A stretch of DNA of 64,000 nucleotides from Ghiorsea sp. GTDB lineage: Bacteria; Pseudomonadota; Zetaproteobacteria; Mariprofundales; Mariprofundaceae. Positions 53,871 through 64,000 of the stretch are shown piece by piece. The translations under genes and the position numbers were made by a program. Location: positions 17,843-81,842 of the forward strand of contig JALWRX010000029.1 of NCBI GenBank assembly GCA_027080505.1, given 5' to 3'. Position 1 is the stretch's first letter; every line of letters starts with the position of its first letter. The notes beneath the pieces are model-generated. The model was not told the DNA's origin. It searched no databases and saw only the letters and a list, made by a program, of their open reading frames with translations.

Positions 53871-55010
53871 TTAATACCCCAACACTTTACGGTATACAGC
53901 TATCGTTTCATCAGCACACTGCTTCCATGAGAACTTTCCTGCCTGTACAAGCCCTGCTTCATACATAGCATGCCAGCACTCTTCTTGACTTAGTATTTTC
54001 TTCATCTCCTGCATAAGCCCATCTACATCGTTTGGCGCAACTTGTACACCTGCTTTACCAACTACTTCAGGTAAAGATGCCTGATCAGAGGTAATAACAG
54101 GCACACCACTTGCCATAGCCTCCAAAGGTGGTAACCCAAACCCTTCATACAGTGAGGGGTACACAAATAGTTTAGCTGCAGCATACAATGCTGGTAAGTC
54201 CTGCTCTGGCACATACCCAAGCAGTTTTAATTGTTGCTGTCTTTCTAAGGGCTTCATCTCTTCTTCAATTTCAGGTGTGCCCCACCCTTTCATGCCTACA
54301 ATAACCAAGGGGTATTCTCTTCTGACAGCACCTGGTAACTTTTGATATGCTTTAAGCACCAAACCAAGGTTCTTTCTTGGCTCAAGCGTACCTACAACAA
54401 GGATATATTTCCTATATTGTAAATTATATTTTTTCATACAATCTGAACACTCTGCACCTGTTCTTGGAGAAAACTTGTCTTCTACTCCCAAATGTATCGA
54501 AAAAACTTTGCTTGGATTCACATCATAACAGTCCAATAGCTCTTGCTTTGAAAAAGAAGAATCTGTGATAATAGCATCTGCCTGCTTTAATGAAGAAGGA
54601 AAATACTTTTCCATAGCCTTAACACGAATAGCTGGGTGTGCATCAGGGTGACGCACGAAGGATAAATCATGTACTGTAATTACCTTTTTACCCACAAAAG
54701 GAAAAAGCAAATAATTAGGGTCGTGGTATACATCGATTGTTTTATCACGAAGCCTCCTAAACTTTATCGACTGAAAACCTCTATTCAGGGCATAACTACT
54801 CGGCACAACAGCTTTAACCAACTTTTTAAAGGCTGATAACCCTTTAACTGGTTTGTCAGCTAAATCTTTAGACCAAGTACTGCCATAAAAAAAAGTGACA
54901 TCAATCTCTTCTGAACACAAAAATTCTTGTGCCAGGTGATAAGTGTACTTTCCTATACCAGTTTTAGGTGTTAAAATACTTGTCGCATTCAAAGCTAATT
55001 TAATTTTCAA
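53871..55010 (-). CDS. GT4-family glycosyltransferase
   Basis: 379 residues. KTGIGKYTYHLAQEF in the acceptor domain and ILVVGTLEPRKNLGLVLKAY, SLYEGFGLPPLEAMASGVPVI in the donor domain are typical of mannosyl/rhamnosyl GT4 enzymes. Two bp after it comes the next GT4 gene. A GDP-D-rhamnose or GDP-mannose donor is plausible given gmd and rmd upstream. Confidence 0.92.
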   Translation of the reverse strand: MKIKLALNATSILTPKTGIGKYTYHLAQEFLCSEEIDVTFFYGSTWSKDLADKPVKGLSAFKKLVKAVVPSSYALNRGFQSIKFRRLRDKTIDVYHDPNYLLFPFVGKKVITVHDLSFVRHPDAHPAIRVKAMEKYFPSSLKQADAIITDSSFSKQELLDCYDVNPSKVFSIHLGVEDKFSPRTGAECSDCMKKYNLQYRKYILVVGTLEPRKNLGLVLKAYQKLPGAVRREYPLVIVGMKGWGTPEIEEEMKPLERQQQLKLLGYVPEQDLPALYAAAKLFVYPSLYEGFGLPPLEAMASGVPVITSDQASLPEVVGKAGVQVAPNDVDGLMQEMKKILSQEECWHAMYEAGLVQAGKFSWKQCADETIAVYRKVLGY

Positions 55011-55020
55011 AATATATCCT

Positions 55021-55554
55021 TTATTTTATAACTTTAAGTACAAAATCAATCTGATAAACAGGGTATATAAAAGCATACCTATCTTCATATTTTTGTTTGT
55101 TTTTATTGATCCACTTTAAAAGCCAAGCATGAATGCCTTTTCGATACTGTTGCTGTCCCTTGTCATACTCTACAGCAACCATCTCAAATCGCGCGTCTGA
55201 ATAGGCATATTCAAAGGCTTCTGTTCCACAGATAAAATAATCAAAACTACGTGAAGTAAAAGCTCGCCGGTGCGTTGGGTCTGAAAAGTAATTAACACTG
55301 CTCATAAATGGGCAAGATATTTCAACCACCGCACCAGGCTTGGATACTCGCCATATCTCTTCCATAGTATGAATAAAATCTAAAACGTGCTCCAGCACAT
55401 CAAAGCACAAAACCTTGTCGCAACAATTATCCCTTAGCGGTAAAAAGTTGGCTGAAAGATCACATAACACATCCGCATCAGAGCGGATGTTAATATCAAG
55501 CCCTATTGCACCTTCTGCTTTCCTCCTGCCACACCCTAGCTCAATAACCTGCAC
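55021..55554 (-). CDS. class I SAM-dependent methyltransferase
   Basis: 177 residues. SAM motif I in VIELGCGRRKAEGAIGLDI, then LCDLSANFLPLRDNCCDKVLCFDVLEHVLDF. A small methyltransferase of the type found in surface polysaccharide clusters. It overlaps the flippase gene by 14 bp. Target sugar or lipid unknown. Confidence 0.85.
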   Translation of the reverse strand: MQVIELGCGRRKAEGAIGLDINIRSDADVLCDLSANFLPLRDNCCDKVLCFDVLEHVLDFIHTMEEIWRVSKPGAVVEISCPFMSSVNYFSDPTHRRAFTSRSFDYFICGTEAFEYAYSDARFEMVAVEYDKGQQQYRKGIHAWLLKWINKNKQKYEDRYAFIYPVYQIDFVLKVIK

Positions 55555-57043
55555 GTACCCCTCCGTTTAAAAGGCGCTTCAATAATGCTTTATCTTGATG
55601 GCTCATAAACCCGAGCACTACCCAATAAATGTAAAATACCAGCCACGAGGAAACCAATGTCAGAGCCCAATATATTTCACCAGTCATTAATGCAACAATT
55701 AGTTGTAAAACACATGCACCTATAACTTTTAATAAAAAGTAGTTATCTGATGACAAGCTAGCAATACCCAATATTCTTTCAAGGTAATACATATACAACA
55801 AAGCCTGAAACATAGACACCAATGCCGCAATCGCAGCACCAACTGCACCATACTCTGGAATAAGCAAATAACATAAGATCACATTAACCAATAATCCAAA
55901 CATTGCAAAATATGCTCCAACCTTAGTATTTCCCATACCATTAAAAACTTGTGATGGCACAACAGATGTTAAAGCAAACATATATGCAATTGTAAGCAGC
56001 TTCATGGTTTGAGTCGCCTCTTGAGCAAAACTTTCCCCGAGCCAGATATTCAGAATATCTCCTGCATACATATAAAGAGGCACAAAACATGGTAACAACA
56101 ATAAAAACACATAACGCCTTGAAACCAAGTATAAGCGCACTACTTCTTGTTTATGTTCACCCACCGACAAAGACGAAATTCTAGGAAACACAAATTGTAC
56201 AATAGCATTGGCTAATGCTAAAAACTTATTTGCAATAGTAACTGATACTACGTAGTAACTTACCGATGCTGGCCCTGACAACGCCACTAAAAAAAAACGA
56301 TCAAGATGAAATACCGCCAATGCCGAAAGCTGATTAATAAAAGCATAACTGCTGAATGAAAATATCTGTTGTATATGTTTGGCTTTTACGTTGGGGCACC
56401 AGCGCATTTCAGGCAAAAGAACCTGATTAAGCCTTAAAAGCACAAAAATACGTATAATTTGAACAACCAACTGCCAACATAAAATTTCAATCAGCCCACC
56501 TAGAGCATACCAAACCAAAAAAGCTGCACCTAACCAAGTAACCATAGAGACAAATACCTGAACCATCACCATTTGGTGAAATACTTGGCGCGCTTGAAAC
56601 AAAATCAACAAGGGCAGCGATAAAACTGCGATAAAAGCTAAACCTGCAATGAGGTAGACAATCTCATGCGCTTGGGTGCTCGAATAAAAATCCAATATAC
56701 TAAAAAAATTTATCAAATTTTCAGAGAAAAAAGTAATGCTTGCAAAAACAAAAGCAGCAAGAATAACAAAAATAGTGGCCACTTCTTGCAGCAAACAAAC
56801 AGCTTCTGTCAACCGCCTATGTTCTAGCAAACGCGAAAGAGTATGCACGCTTCCTGTAACAAACCCTAAATCCAGACTTCCAAGTAGGATTACCATACTT
56901 CCTAAGGCCAATAAAAGACCGTATCGCTCTGACCCAAGGTATTTAACCAATATTGGTGTTACAATAATAAAAATAACAAAGGGTACAACAAATCCCAAAA
57001 TATTTGCTAATGCTGAGCTAAGTCCACTGTTTTTAGCTACCAT
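55541..57043 (-). CDS. Wzx-type polysaccharide flippase
   Basis: 500 residues with about 12-14 membrane helices. NILGFVVPFVIFIIVTPILVKYLGSERYG is the usual start of a MOP-superfamily Wzx flippase. It moves lipid-linked oligosaccharide across the inner membrane. No Wzy polymerase is seen in the window. An ABC-transporter ATPase (62799) is in the same cluster, so two export routes may be encoded. Confidence 0.9.
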   Translation of the reverse strand: MVAKNSGLSSALANILGFVVPFVIFIIVTPILVKYLGSERYGLLLALGSMVILLGSLDLGFVTGSVHTLSRLLEHRRLTEAVCLLQEVATIFVILAAFVFASITFFSENLINFFSILDFYSSTQAHEIVYLIAGLAFIAVLSLPLLILFQARQVFHQMVMVQVFVSMVTWLGAAFLVWYALGGLIEILCWQLVVQIIRIFVLLRLNQVLLPEMRWCPNVKAKHIQQIFSFSSYAFINQLSALAVFHLDRFFLVALSGPASVSYYVVSVTIANKFLALANAIVQFVFPRISSLSVGEHKQEVVRLYLVSRRYVFLLLLPCFVPLYMYAGDILNIWLGESFAQEATQTMKLLTIAYMFALTSVVPSQVFNGMGNTKVGAYFAMFGLLVNVILCYLLIPEYGAVGAAIAALVSMFQALLYMYYLERILGIASLSSDNYFLLKVIGACVLQLIVALMTGEIYWALTLVSSWLVFYIYWVVLGFMSHQDKALLKRLLNGGVRAGY

Positions 57044-57066
57044 AAATAAAACAAGTTAATCAAAAA

Positions 57067-57953
57067 CTATGCTAAAGCATACATCTTTTGAAGTGTTTCC
57101 TTAAAAGCCTCTTGCTGTACATGACCAACACACTGATAAAGCAAGTCTGTCGAACCAGTTAAAGTTTCGATTTCATTTCGACGCACAAAAGCGGAGTTCA
57201 CTTCAACTTCAATGTTATAGCCCGCTATATCCTGCATCATTTCAATAATATCAAGAAGTTGAATCCCTCTTCCTGAAGCAAGGTTCACAATGTTTTGTGT
57301 ACAATCGGTTAAAAGCAAACGCTCATATACTTCGCACACATAATCTATAGAGTTAAACTCTCTACTCACATGCAAATTACCTAACTGGATAAACTGTTTC
57401 TTTTCTTTGAAATGCTTAACAATTTTTGGTACTAGGAAGTTCTCCCTCTGACCAACTCCAGTGTAATTAAAGGGTCTTGTTATGACTATGGGTAACTTAT
57501 CAAAATATGTTCCTGCTATATGCTCCATAGCAAGTTTACTAATACCGTAGTGATTGACAGGCTTTGGGCACATTGATTCAACTAACACTTCACAATCTTG
57601 ATTACCATAGACTGTCGCGCTACTTGCCAAAACAACTTTCTGAACAGGAACATTATGGTTAACAAGAGCTGCTAAGATATTCTCCGTTCCTACGACATTC
57701 ACATCATAAATCAACGATGTATTGGTCTCTCCAACAAATGCAATCGCAGCAGTATGGATTACAAAAGAAGGCTTAACACTTGTTATCACTTGATTAACTT
57801 GCTCTTTATTTGTGATGTCAACCTGATAATGACTGGCTTGTTTAGGTTTAGAAACCACAGTTCCATAAACATCCCACCCTTTTTGCTGTAAATACCGTTC
57901 TAAATGGGCACCTGTAAACCCTTCAACACCTGTAATCAGCACCTTGCCTTGCA

Positions 57954-57954
<1 letters not shown>
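57067..57954 (-). CDS. rmd: GDP-4-keto-6-deoxy-D-mannose reductase
   Basis: 295 residues, extended SDR: VLITGVEGFTGAHLERYLQQ, LASSATVYGNQ, HYGISKLAMEH, TRPFNYTGVGQRENFLVPKI. The last is typical of Rmd, which makes GDP-D-rhamnose from the Gmd product. One-base overlap with gmd upstream supports this. GDP-6-deoxytalose or related reductases are the alternative. Confidence 0.85.
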
Positions 57955-59000
<1,046 letters not shown>

Positions 59001-59216
59001 TCAATACTTTTAATAGGAAAAAATCGTAACTTCTACTATACTATCATCAAAAACTGCACCTTTTAAAACCTAAAACATAACAACTTTGCAAAATTATGCT
59101 TTTTCTCAACACAAATAACATACTTACAACCAATAAATGTAAAGCACCCTCTTCTAATCAAACAAAACTTTGAGCATTTAAACCTGCCTTTAGTTGCTAT
59201 GAATTAAATGAATCCA

Positions 59217-61928
59217 TTAGCCCCTAACTTTAATATCCAAACAATCTAAAAGTTTCTCTGTACTCTCTCGCCAAGTCAGCCATGGCATCTTACTAGAGCT
59301 TGGGTGCTTACCTACTTTATAAAGACTTAACCACCCTTTAAAAGCGTTCGACAGAACTATATCCGAACTGTCATTTTTAAAATAATAAGCGTGCTCTCCT
59401 GCCACTTCTCTAAATACAGGAATATCTCTTGCAATAATTGAAAGTTCGTGCTGGGCTGCTTCTATAAGAGGCAGCCCAAAGCCTTCCCCTTCACTTGCCA
59501 CTATTAAACAGTCTGAATATTGATAAACTTTTTGCAAGCACTCATCACTAACGCTATCAAGCCAAAACAACCTTTTGCTTAATTCAGGATGTCTTTCAAT
59601 CATATCTATAATCTTATCTACCATCCAGCCTTTTTTGCCAACAATAACAAAATTAACATCAAACCCCTCTTTCCAGAGGTTATCAAAAGCTTTCAGCACC
59701 TGACCATGCCCTTTTCTTGGCTCAATAGTCCCAACCATTAAAAAATTTGTTTTTGACTTAATCTCTTCCAAAACAAATTTATCATTCTCTAACAACCCTT
59801 TTGATGGAAGGCTAGAGTCAATATCAGCGCCTAAATGGAAAAAAGTTATCTTTGGTAAGTTAGTGGCTACTATTCCCAAGCTATCAATATAGACTCTTAC
59901 ATCTTTCGCAACAGCTTCAGAAATACAAAGAATATTATCTGAAACTTTAATGATAGAATTCAACCAATGCTTATGGTGATTACCCGCCATATCTGGAAAA
60001 AACTCTGGGCATATGATGGGTAAGATATCATAGACCACAAAATTAATACTCACACCACGCTGCTTCCAAACCTCAAATAATCCCGCCAATACTGCCTCTG
60101 AAACAGCTGAATAAAAATCAAGCCCAATAAAAACATCAAGATTAGAAGGCTCAACAACAGTATCACTTCTTGGCACTAAGTCAGGCACTAAACTTTTCAT
60201 AAAATTATGCGCTACTCTATAATGCCAATATCCATTCTGATCCGTCAAATAAACGGGGACTATGTTATAGTCCAGCAAATTAGGTTGTATTTCATACAAC
60301 GACATAAGTATTGCACGCACAACTCGCTGAATCCCTGTTTTAAGGTCGTCCTCCGCAAGTGCACTTATATCTACATAAAGGCTTGGTACATCAAAAGAAC
60401 GCAGCTTCATTTCATATTCTTTTACCGAATCACTTAACTGTTGTTCACTTACAAAACCTTGTGTTTCTTGTAAGTTTGCACATAAATCACTCAATGGCAG
60501 TAACTCCGACTTTTTAGCATAAACTTTTTCTATAATATCTCTCATTTTTTGCGCAACAATTTCTGGCGCATGTTTTGTTGCAACCATTTCTTTGGCATTA
60601 TTAGATAAGGTTTCCCGCAAGTCTTCTTCTTTATAAAGTTTTATTAATGCAGATGATAATTCACTTAATGTGAATCTACCTTGAATTTTATATACCACTT
60701 CATCAGAAAACTCAGCCATAGCACCAACTTTATTAACAACTGTTGGTACTCCATATGCCAAACAATCTAAAACCGTCCTACTCGTTTCACCTTTACTCTC
60801 ATCCCGCAACTGAACAGCTATATTTGCGCTTTTTAAGTACTTTTGAAATTCTTCATCTTTAACAAAACCTGTAATTTCAACATTAGCTAAAGGCTTCACA
60901 AACTCTTTAATTTTATTGCCATACTTATCCGAATCACACCCTCCAACGAAAACAAGCCGGCTGTTTTCCTGTTGATCCAACCTTGCATTGACCCATGCCT
61001 CTATTATTTCATAAACACACTTTTGCTTAGTTATATGACCAAAGGAACAGACTAGAAACTCTTGAGGATTCTCCAATTTTGACCCTGCAAACTCTTTATG
61101 AACCTGTGGGAGATAAAAAAATTTATTCTGATATTTCTGGCCATACCAGCTGATAGACAATACTTTAGCATGCTGAGAATGAACGATGATTGCTTTCGCA
61201 TTCCTTAATATATCAACATTTACAGGATAGTAATTAACTGCCCATATTACCCCCTTCCTAGATCTCATATATACACTCGAATACCCATGGCTATCAAGCA
61301 AAGAGTCATCCCAGACACCAATATAATTCTTCTTATTTGCTTGCATCCAATGTTTCAGATTTCCTAGATAAAAGTCATGCAAGACGACAATTCCCGGAAA
61401 CTTTCTAATTAAGTCGAACATATACCAATGATACGGGCTATTCCCAACTTGATAAATAATATGGCTATAGCATCCAACATTACTTTCAAAATACTCAATA
61501 CTGCGTACAGAATAGTTGCCATATGTAACCTCAGCATCTGTAACAATTTCAATATCATAAAACTTTGACAAGGAAGGTAGCAACTCAGAAACATAATCTG
61601 CAATCCCAGTCTTTCTTGGAGGGATTGGAGTTACTATTGCTACCTTGCCACTTTGACATTCACATTTCTTACTTGGAACTTTACAACACAACAGTTTTAA
61701 CTGATCATAAATTTTCTGCGCATTTAATGTAAGCTCACTTCTTTCATGAGACACCTTAAAAAGCTTATTTTCTCTAATACTTTTTAGTTTTGCCTTAAGC
61801 TCAGGAAAGTTGTTAAGAATGGCAATTGCCAGCACATTTAATTTTAGGCACGTACTGGCGTAATACTTAAGCAGAATTAATAGCTTTTGAACCAGTCGCC
61901 GAAACCTTATTAGTGCAAAAGAGATCAA
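59217..61928 (-). CDS. two-domain GT4 glycosyltransferase
   Basis: 903 residues. The first half (about 90-470) is one GT-B unit: VAIVTPIPPRKTGIADYVSE, FLVCSFGHITKQKCVYEIIE. The second (about 515-900) is another: DISALAEDDLKTGIQRVVRA, NFLMVGTIEPRKGHGQVLKA, VASEGEGFGLPLIEAAQH. Such fused GT4 enzymes often build the repeating backbone of O-polysaccharides exported by Wzm/Wzt. It overlaps the upstream methyltransferase by 4 bp. Confidence 0.9.
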   Translation of the reverse strand: MISFALIRFRRLVQKLLILLKYYASTCLKLNVLAIAILNNFPELKAKLKSIRENKLFKVSHERSELTLNAQKIYDQLKLLCCKVPSKKCECQSGKVAIVTPIPPRKTGIADYVSELLPSLSKFYDIEIVTDAEVTYGNYSVRSIEYFESNVGCYSHIIYQVGNSPYHWYMFDLIRKFPGIVVLHDFYLGNLKHWMQANKKNYIGVWDDSLLDSHGYSSVYMRSRKGVIWAVNYYPVNVDILRNAKAIIVHSQHAKVLSISWYGQKYQNKFFYLPQVHKEFAGSKLENPQEFLVCSFGHITKQKCVYEIIEAWVNARLDQQENSRLVFVGGCDSDKYGNKIKEFVKPLANVEITGFVKDEEFQKYLKSANIAVQLRDESKGETSRTVLDCLAYGVPTVVNKVGAMAEFSDEVVYKIQGRFTLSELSSALIKLYKEEDLRETLSNNAKEMVATKHAPEIVAQKMRDIIEKVYAKKSELLPLSDLCANLQETQGFVSEQQLSDSVKEYEMKLRSFDVPSLYVDISALAEDDLKTGIQRVVRAILMSLYEIQPNLLDYNIVPVYLTDQNGYWHYRVAHNFMKSLVPDLVPRSDTVVEPSNLDVFIGLDFYSAVSEAVLAGLFEVWKQRGVSINFVVYDILPIICPEFFPDMAGNHHKHWLNSIIKVSDNILCISEAVAKDVRVYIDSLGIVATNLPKITFFHLGADIDSSLPSKGLLENDKFVLEEIKSKTNFLMVGTIEPRKGHGQVLKAFDNLWKEGFDVNFVIVGKKGWMVDKIIDMIERHPELSKRLFWLDSVSDECLQKVYQYSDCLIVASEGEGFGLPLIEAAQHELSIIARDIPVFREVAGEHAYYFKNDSSDIVLSNAFKGWLSLYKVGKHPSSSKMPWLTWRESTEKLLDCLDIKVRG

Positions 61929-62812
61929 TATTTATTTCCTTTAACCAACAAACGAATAAAATTAGACAGGGTACGAAGAGGCTTTGTAATCTTCCATGAA
62001 CTACTGTTTACAATGGCAGCAAAGTTGGATTCAGCTTGTGTTGCTTTCTCTTCTAAACTAATAAATCTAGCTTCAAATTTGGATGAGAGTTCAACTAGAG
62101 ATGCCCCTATTCCTAAGTTATATGCACCATCAAAAAGATCTAGAGTATCTTGAGAAGCATTTTTTTGAGCTACTATTGCATAGTCAGGACTAACACCATC
62201 CAACACATCTAATAAACTAATGTTTTCTTTTTGTATTATACCCTTAGCTTCTTGGAGTCGTAAAACCTTTGTTCTTTTAAACCCATAATATTCTGGCAAA
62301 AAAGATAATAAAGCTGCTGGTATCGGCTTAATGTGAGTAGGATCCAAGTAAAAGTTTTCTGTCGCTACTTTTATGTTTTCAGGATTAGGCGTCTCCAAGA
62401 TGAGAATACCACCTGGCTTTAAAACTCGTAATGATTCTTCAATAAGTTCTTGAAGATCTTCAAAAGAGATATGCTCCACTACATGAAAAGCACTTATAGT
62501 TGACATACTTTCAGGCTTTTGTTCTTTTAAGTAGCTAATTCCATTGCCTTTTCTTACTTTTAGATTTTGTTCTTCGCAAGCTTTTAGCATCCCATCATCA
62601 AGGTCTATTCCTTCTCCTGAGATAGAGTTCTCTTTAAGAAGTTCAAGCCACTCACCTCTTCCACATCCAATATCGAGAACATTACTTCGAGGATATAAGT
62701 CCTTGAACGGAAGCACAAAAGGAAGATATACTTTCAACCTTTCTCTTATAATCTTTCGTGAACCTCTATACTTTTCTTCAAAAGCTCTATAAAAATCTTT
62801 ATTTTTCATCAT
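61925..62812 (-). CDS. SAM-dependent methyltransferase, possible chain terminator
   Basis: 295 residues. SAM motif VLDIGCGRGEWLELLKENSI, then FHVVEHISFEDLQELIEESLRVLKPGGILILETPNPENI. The C-terminal 60 residues form a coiled coil (LEEKATQAESNFAAIV) ending in SSSWKITKPLR. Next to wzt with a CBM-like tail, this layout fits a chain-capping methyltransferase that sets O-chain length, as WbdD does, but lacks its kinase domain. Inference. Confidence 0.82.
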   Translation of the reverse strand: MMKNKDFYRAFEEKYRGSRKIIRERLKVYLPFVLPFKDLYPRSNVLDIGCGRGEWLELLKENSISGEGIDLDDGMLKACEEQNLKVRKGNGISYLKEQKPESMSTISAFHVVEHISFEDLQELIEESLRVLKPGGILILETPNPENIKVATENFYLDPTHIKPIPAALLSFLPEYYGFKRTKVLRLQEAKGIIQKENISLLDVLDGVSPDYAIVAQKNASQDTLDLFDGAYNLGIGASLVELSSKFEARFISLEEKATQAESNFAAIVNSSSWKITKPLRTLSNFIRLLVKGNKY

Positions 62813-64000
62813 ATAACTCTATTTTTTGTTCTAACCAAGAAGACCCTACAAACTCTTCTTTTGATGTGTTGACCACCTTAAACACCAAAGCCTGGTCTTG
62901 CCACTCATAGTTCCCAGATATATGAGTATTATCTGCATGGACTGCAATAGTAATCGAATATGATCCTACTCCAAGATTCATTAGAAACTCAAAACTGCAT
63001 TCAATTTTCGAGCCTACTCTAGGATTCTTAATAACCTTTTGGTAATGGTATGTGTTGGTTCCAAAGATTGGTTGACCCAACCTATCTCTTATCAAATATC
63101 CTACAACAATTTGAGGTACTGGCTCATTAACTTTAACTTTTATCTTAAGCTGAACCTCATCTCCTACTGAAACATATTCAACTTCCTCATGCTTTCGGTT
63201 AAGGAGTCTTACCTCATCTACTTTAACCTCACCCGTGCCTGAAGTAGTTTTAACTATTCCATCATCATTTCTAACTTGTTTAATCGTATTATTTTCTTTT
63301 TCTGCTATCAGCGCATTATAAAAATCCATCACAGCTTCTGGCTCTCCATCCTTTAAAATAGAGCCTTTTTCCAATAAAATAGCTCTATCACATATAGCCT
63401 GAATGGCACCTCGATCATGAGAAACAATAAGAAGAGAAGTTCCTTGCTTCTGAAACATCCTAATCCTCTCAAAGCTTTTATGTTGGAAGTAAGCATCCCC
63501 TACAGACAAGGCCTCATCTACAATAAGAATTTCTGGCCGATACATGGTTGCCACACCAAATGCCACTCGCATCTGCATACCGCTCGAATAAGTTCGTACA
63601 GGCTGGTCAAAATATTCACCGATTTCAGCGAACTCTTCTATCTCACTCATCGCTGATGTTATCTGCTCATGGGTGAACCCCATAAGCCCTGCTGAGTGAT
63701 AGACATTTTGTCGTCCTGTGAGATCAGGGTGAAACCCCATGCCTAACTCTAATATAGCAGAAATACGACCATTTACGTGAACCGAACCACTTGATGGTTT
63801 CAGTGTTCCTGTAATTATCTTTAAAAGCGTACTTTTCCCAGCACCATTTTGTCCCACTATACCTACTGCTTCACCTGGGGCTATGTTAAAACTTACATGT
63901 TTTAGAATATGGTGCTCTTTTTGTGGCTTAGTGTTTAACCCAAACCAAGAAAATATTCTTGCCCATTCACTCGAATAATCTTTAAAAGATTTAGCGATGT
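62799..64000 (-). CDS. wzt: Wzt-type polysaccharide ABC transporter ATPase (5' end outside window)
   Basis: The track's start at 63857 falls at GTG inside IVGQNGAGKST, the Walker A loop; the frame continues to the right edge (KSFKDYSSEWARIFSWFGL...). The ATPase has VRTYSSGMQMRVAFGVAT (signature) and ILIVDEALSVGDAYF (Walker B). From about residue 230 of the visible part a Wzt C-terminal carbohydrate-binding domain follows (VDEVRLLNRKHEEVEYVSVGDEVQ). Such tails recognise the capped end of the chain. The wzm permease should lie beyond the edge. Confidence 0.92.
   Translation of the reverse strand, partial: IAKSFKDYSSEWARIFSWFGLNTKPQKEHHILKHVSFNIAPGEAVGIVGQNGAGKSTLLKIITGTLKPSSGSVHVNGRISAILELGMGFHPDLTGRQNVYHSAGLMGFTHEQITSAMSEIEEFAEIGEYFDQPVRTYSSGMQMRVAFGVATMYRPEILIVDEALSVGDAYFQHKSFERIRMFQKQGTSLLIVSHDRGAIQAICDRAILLEKGSILKDGEPEAVMDFYNALIAEKENNTIKQVRNDDGIVKTTSGTGEVKVDEVRLLNRKHEEVEYVSVGDEVQLKIKVKVNEPVPQIVVGYLIRDRLGQPIFGTNTYHYQKVIKNPRVGSKIECSFEFLMNLGVGSYSITIAVHADNTHISGNYEWQDQALVFKVVNTSKEEFVGSSWLEQKIELYDEK

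Overview
The window is bacterial, fairly AT-rich chromosomal DNA with proteobacterial gene content: thrS-infC-rpmI-rplT, trpE-G-D-C, iscR with a NifS-type desulfurase, pyrD, coaD, rsmD and def. Many small secreted c-type cytochromes and a low-GC zeta/gammaproteobacterial feel fit an iron- or sulfur-associated proteobacterium, possibly a Zetaproteobacterium. That placement is an inference from gene content and was not checked by any search.

Layout. 1-1549: the N-terminal part of a large lipoprotein on the minus strand, made of exact 207-bp tandem FG-GAP repeats; it is absent from the ORF track because it runs off the left edge. 1672-4899: translation genes rplT, rpmI, infC (non-canonical AUC start, longer than the ORF-track version) and thrS, with tRNA-Val upstream. 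4979-14774: a CHASE2 adenylate cyclase, a cysteine desulfurase and iscR on the minus strand; alr, acs and an AsmA-like membrane protein on the plus strand; then tRNA-Phe. A good IscR-type operator lies between iscR and alr.

15048-32955: a genomic island of about 17.9 kb in the 3' end of tRNA-Ala(GGC). Its borders are supported by a degenerate att repeat and by near-identical paired ACCGTCA arm-type repeats at both ends, next to a P4-type integrase. Cargo: a CI-like regulator, an AlpA-like protein, a second tyrosine recombinase, an unknown 226-aa protein, a tiny hydrophobic peptide, a complete type I restriction system (hsdR-M-S), a complete type II CBASS operon (CD-NTase, E2-E1 Cap2, JAB Cap3, 2TM-SAVED effector) with a divergent WYL regulator (CapW-like) and a palindromic operator candidate, a structured non-coding region with a Pro-Pro-Gly minigene, and a secreted RCC1-repeat protein. 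The island is therefore a two-system defence island.

33084-39127: the trpEGDC operon followed by ygiQ. 39187-42819: six minus-strand genes for secreted cytochromes and a His-rich membrane protein. Three of these, and the RCC1 protein in the island, share a Cys-containing C-terminal sorting/anchor signal. 42903-50947: housekeeping genes (nuclease, pyrD, coaD, rsmD, a response regulator with degenerate GGDEF, an M16 peptidase pair, an FlhB-like fragment, a VOC protein, def and an ACT-domain regulator). 50965-51231 is a MITE-like element with perfect 19-bp inverted ends. 51236-64000: a polysaccharide (O-antigen/capsule-like) cluster with GDP-D-rhamnose precursor genes (gmd, rmd), glycosyltransferases, a Wzx-type flippase, two methyltransferases and a Wzt-type ABC ATPase that runs off the right edge.
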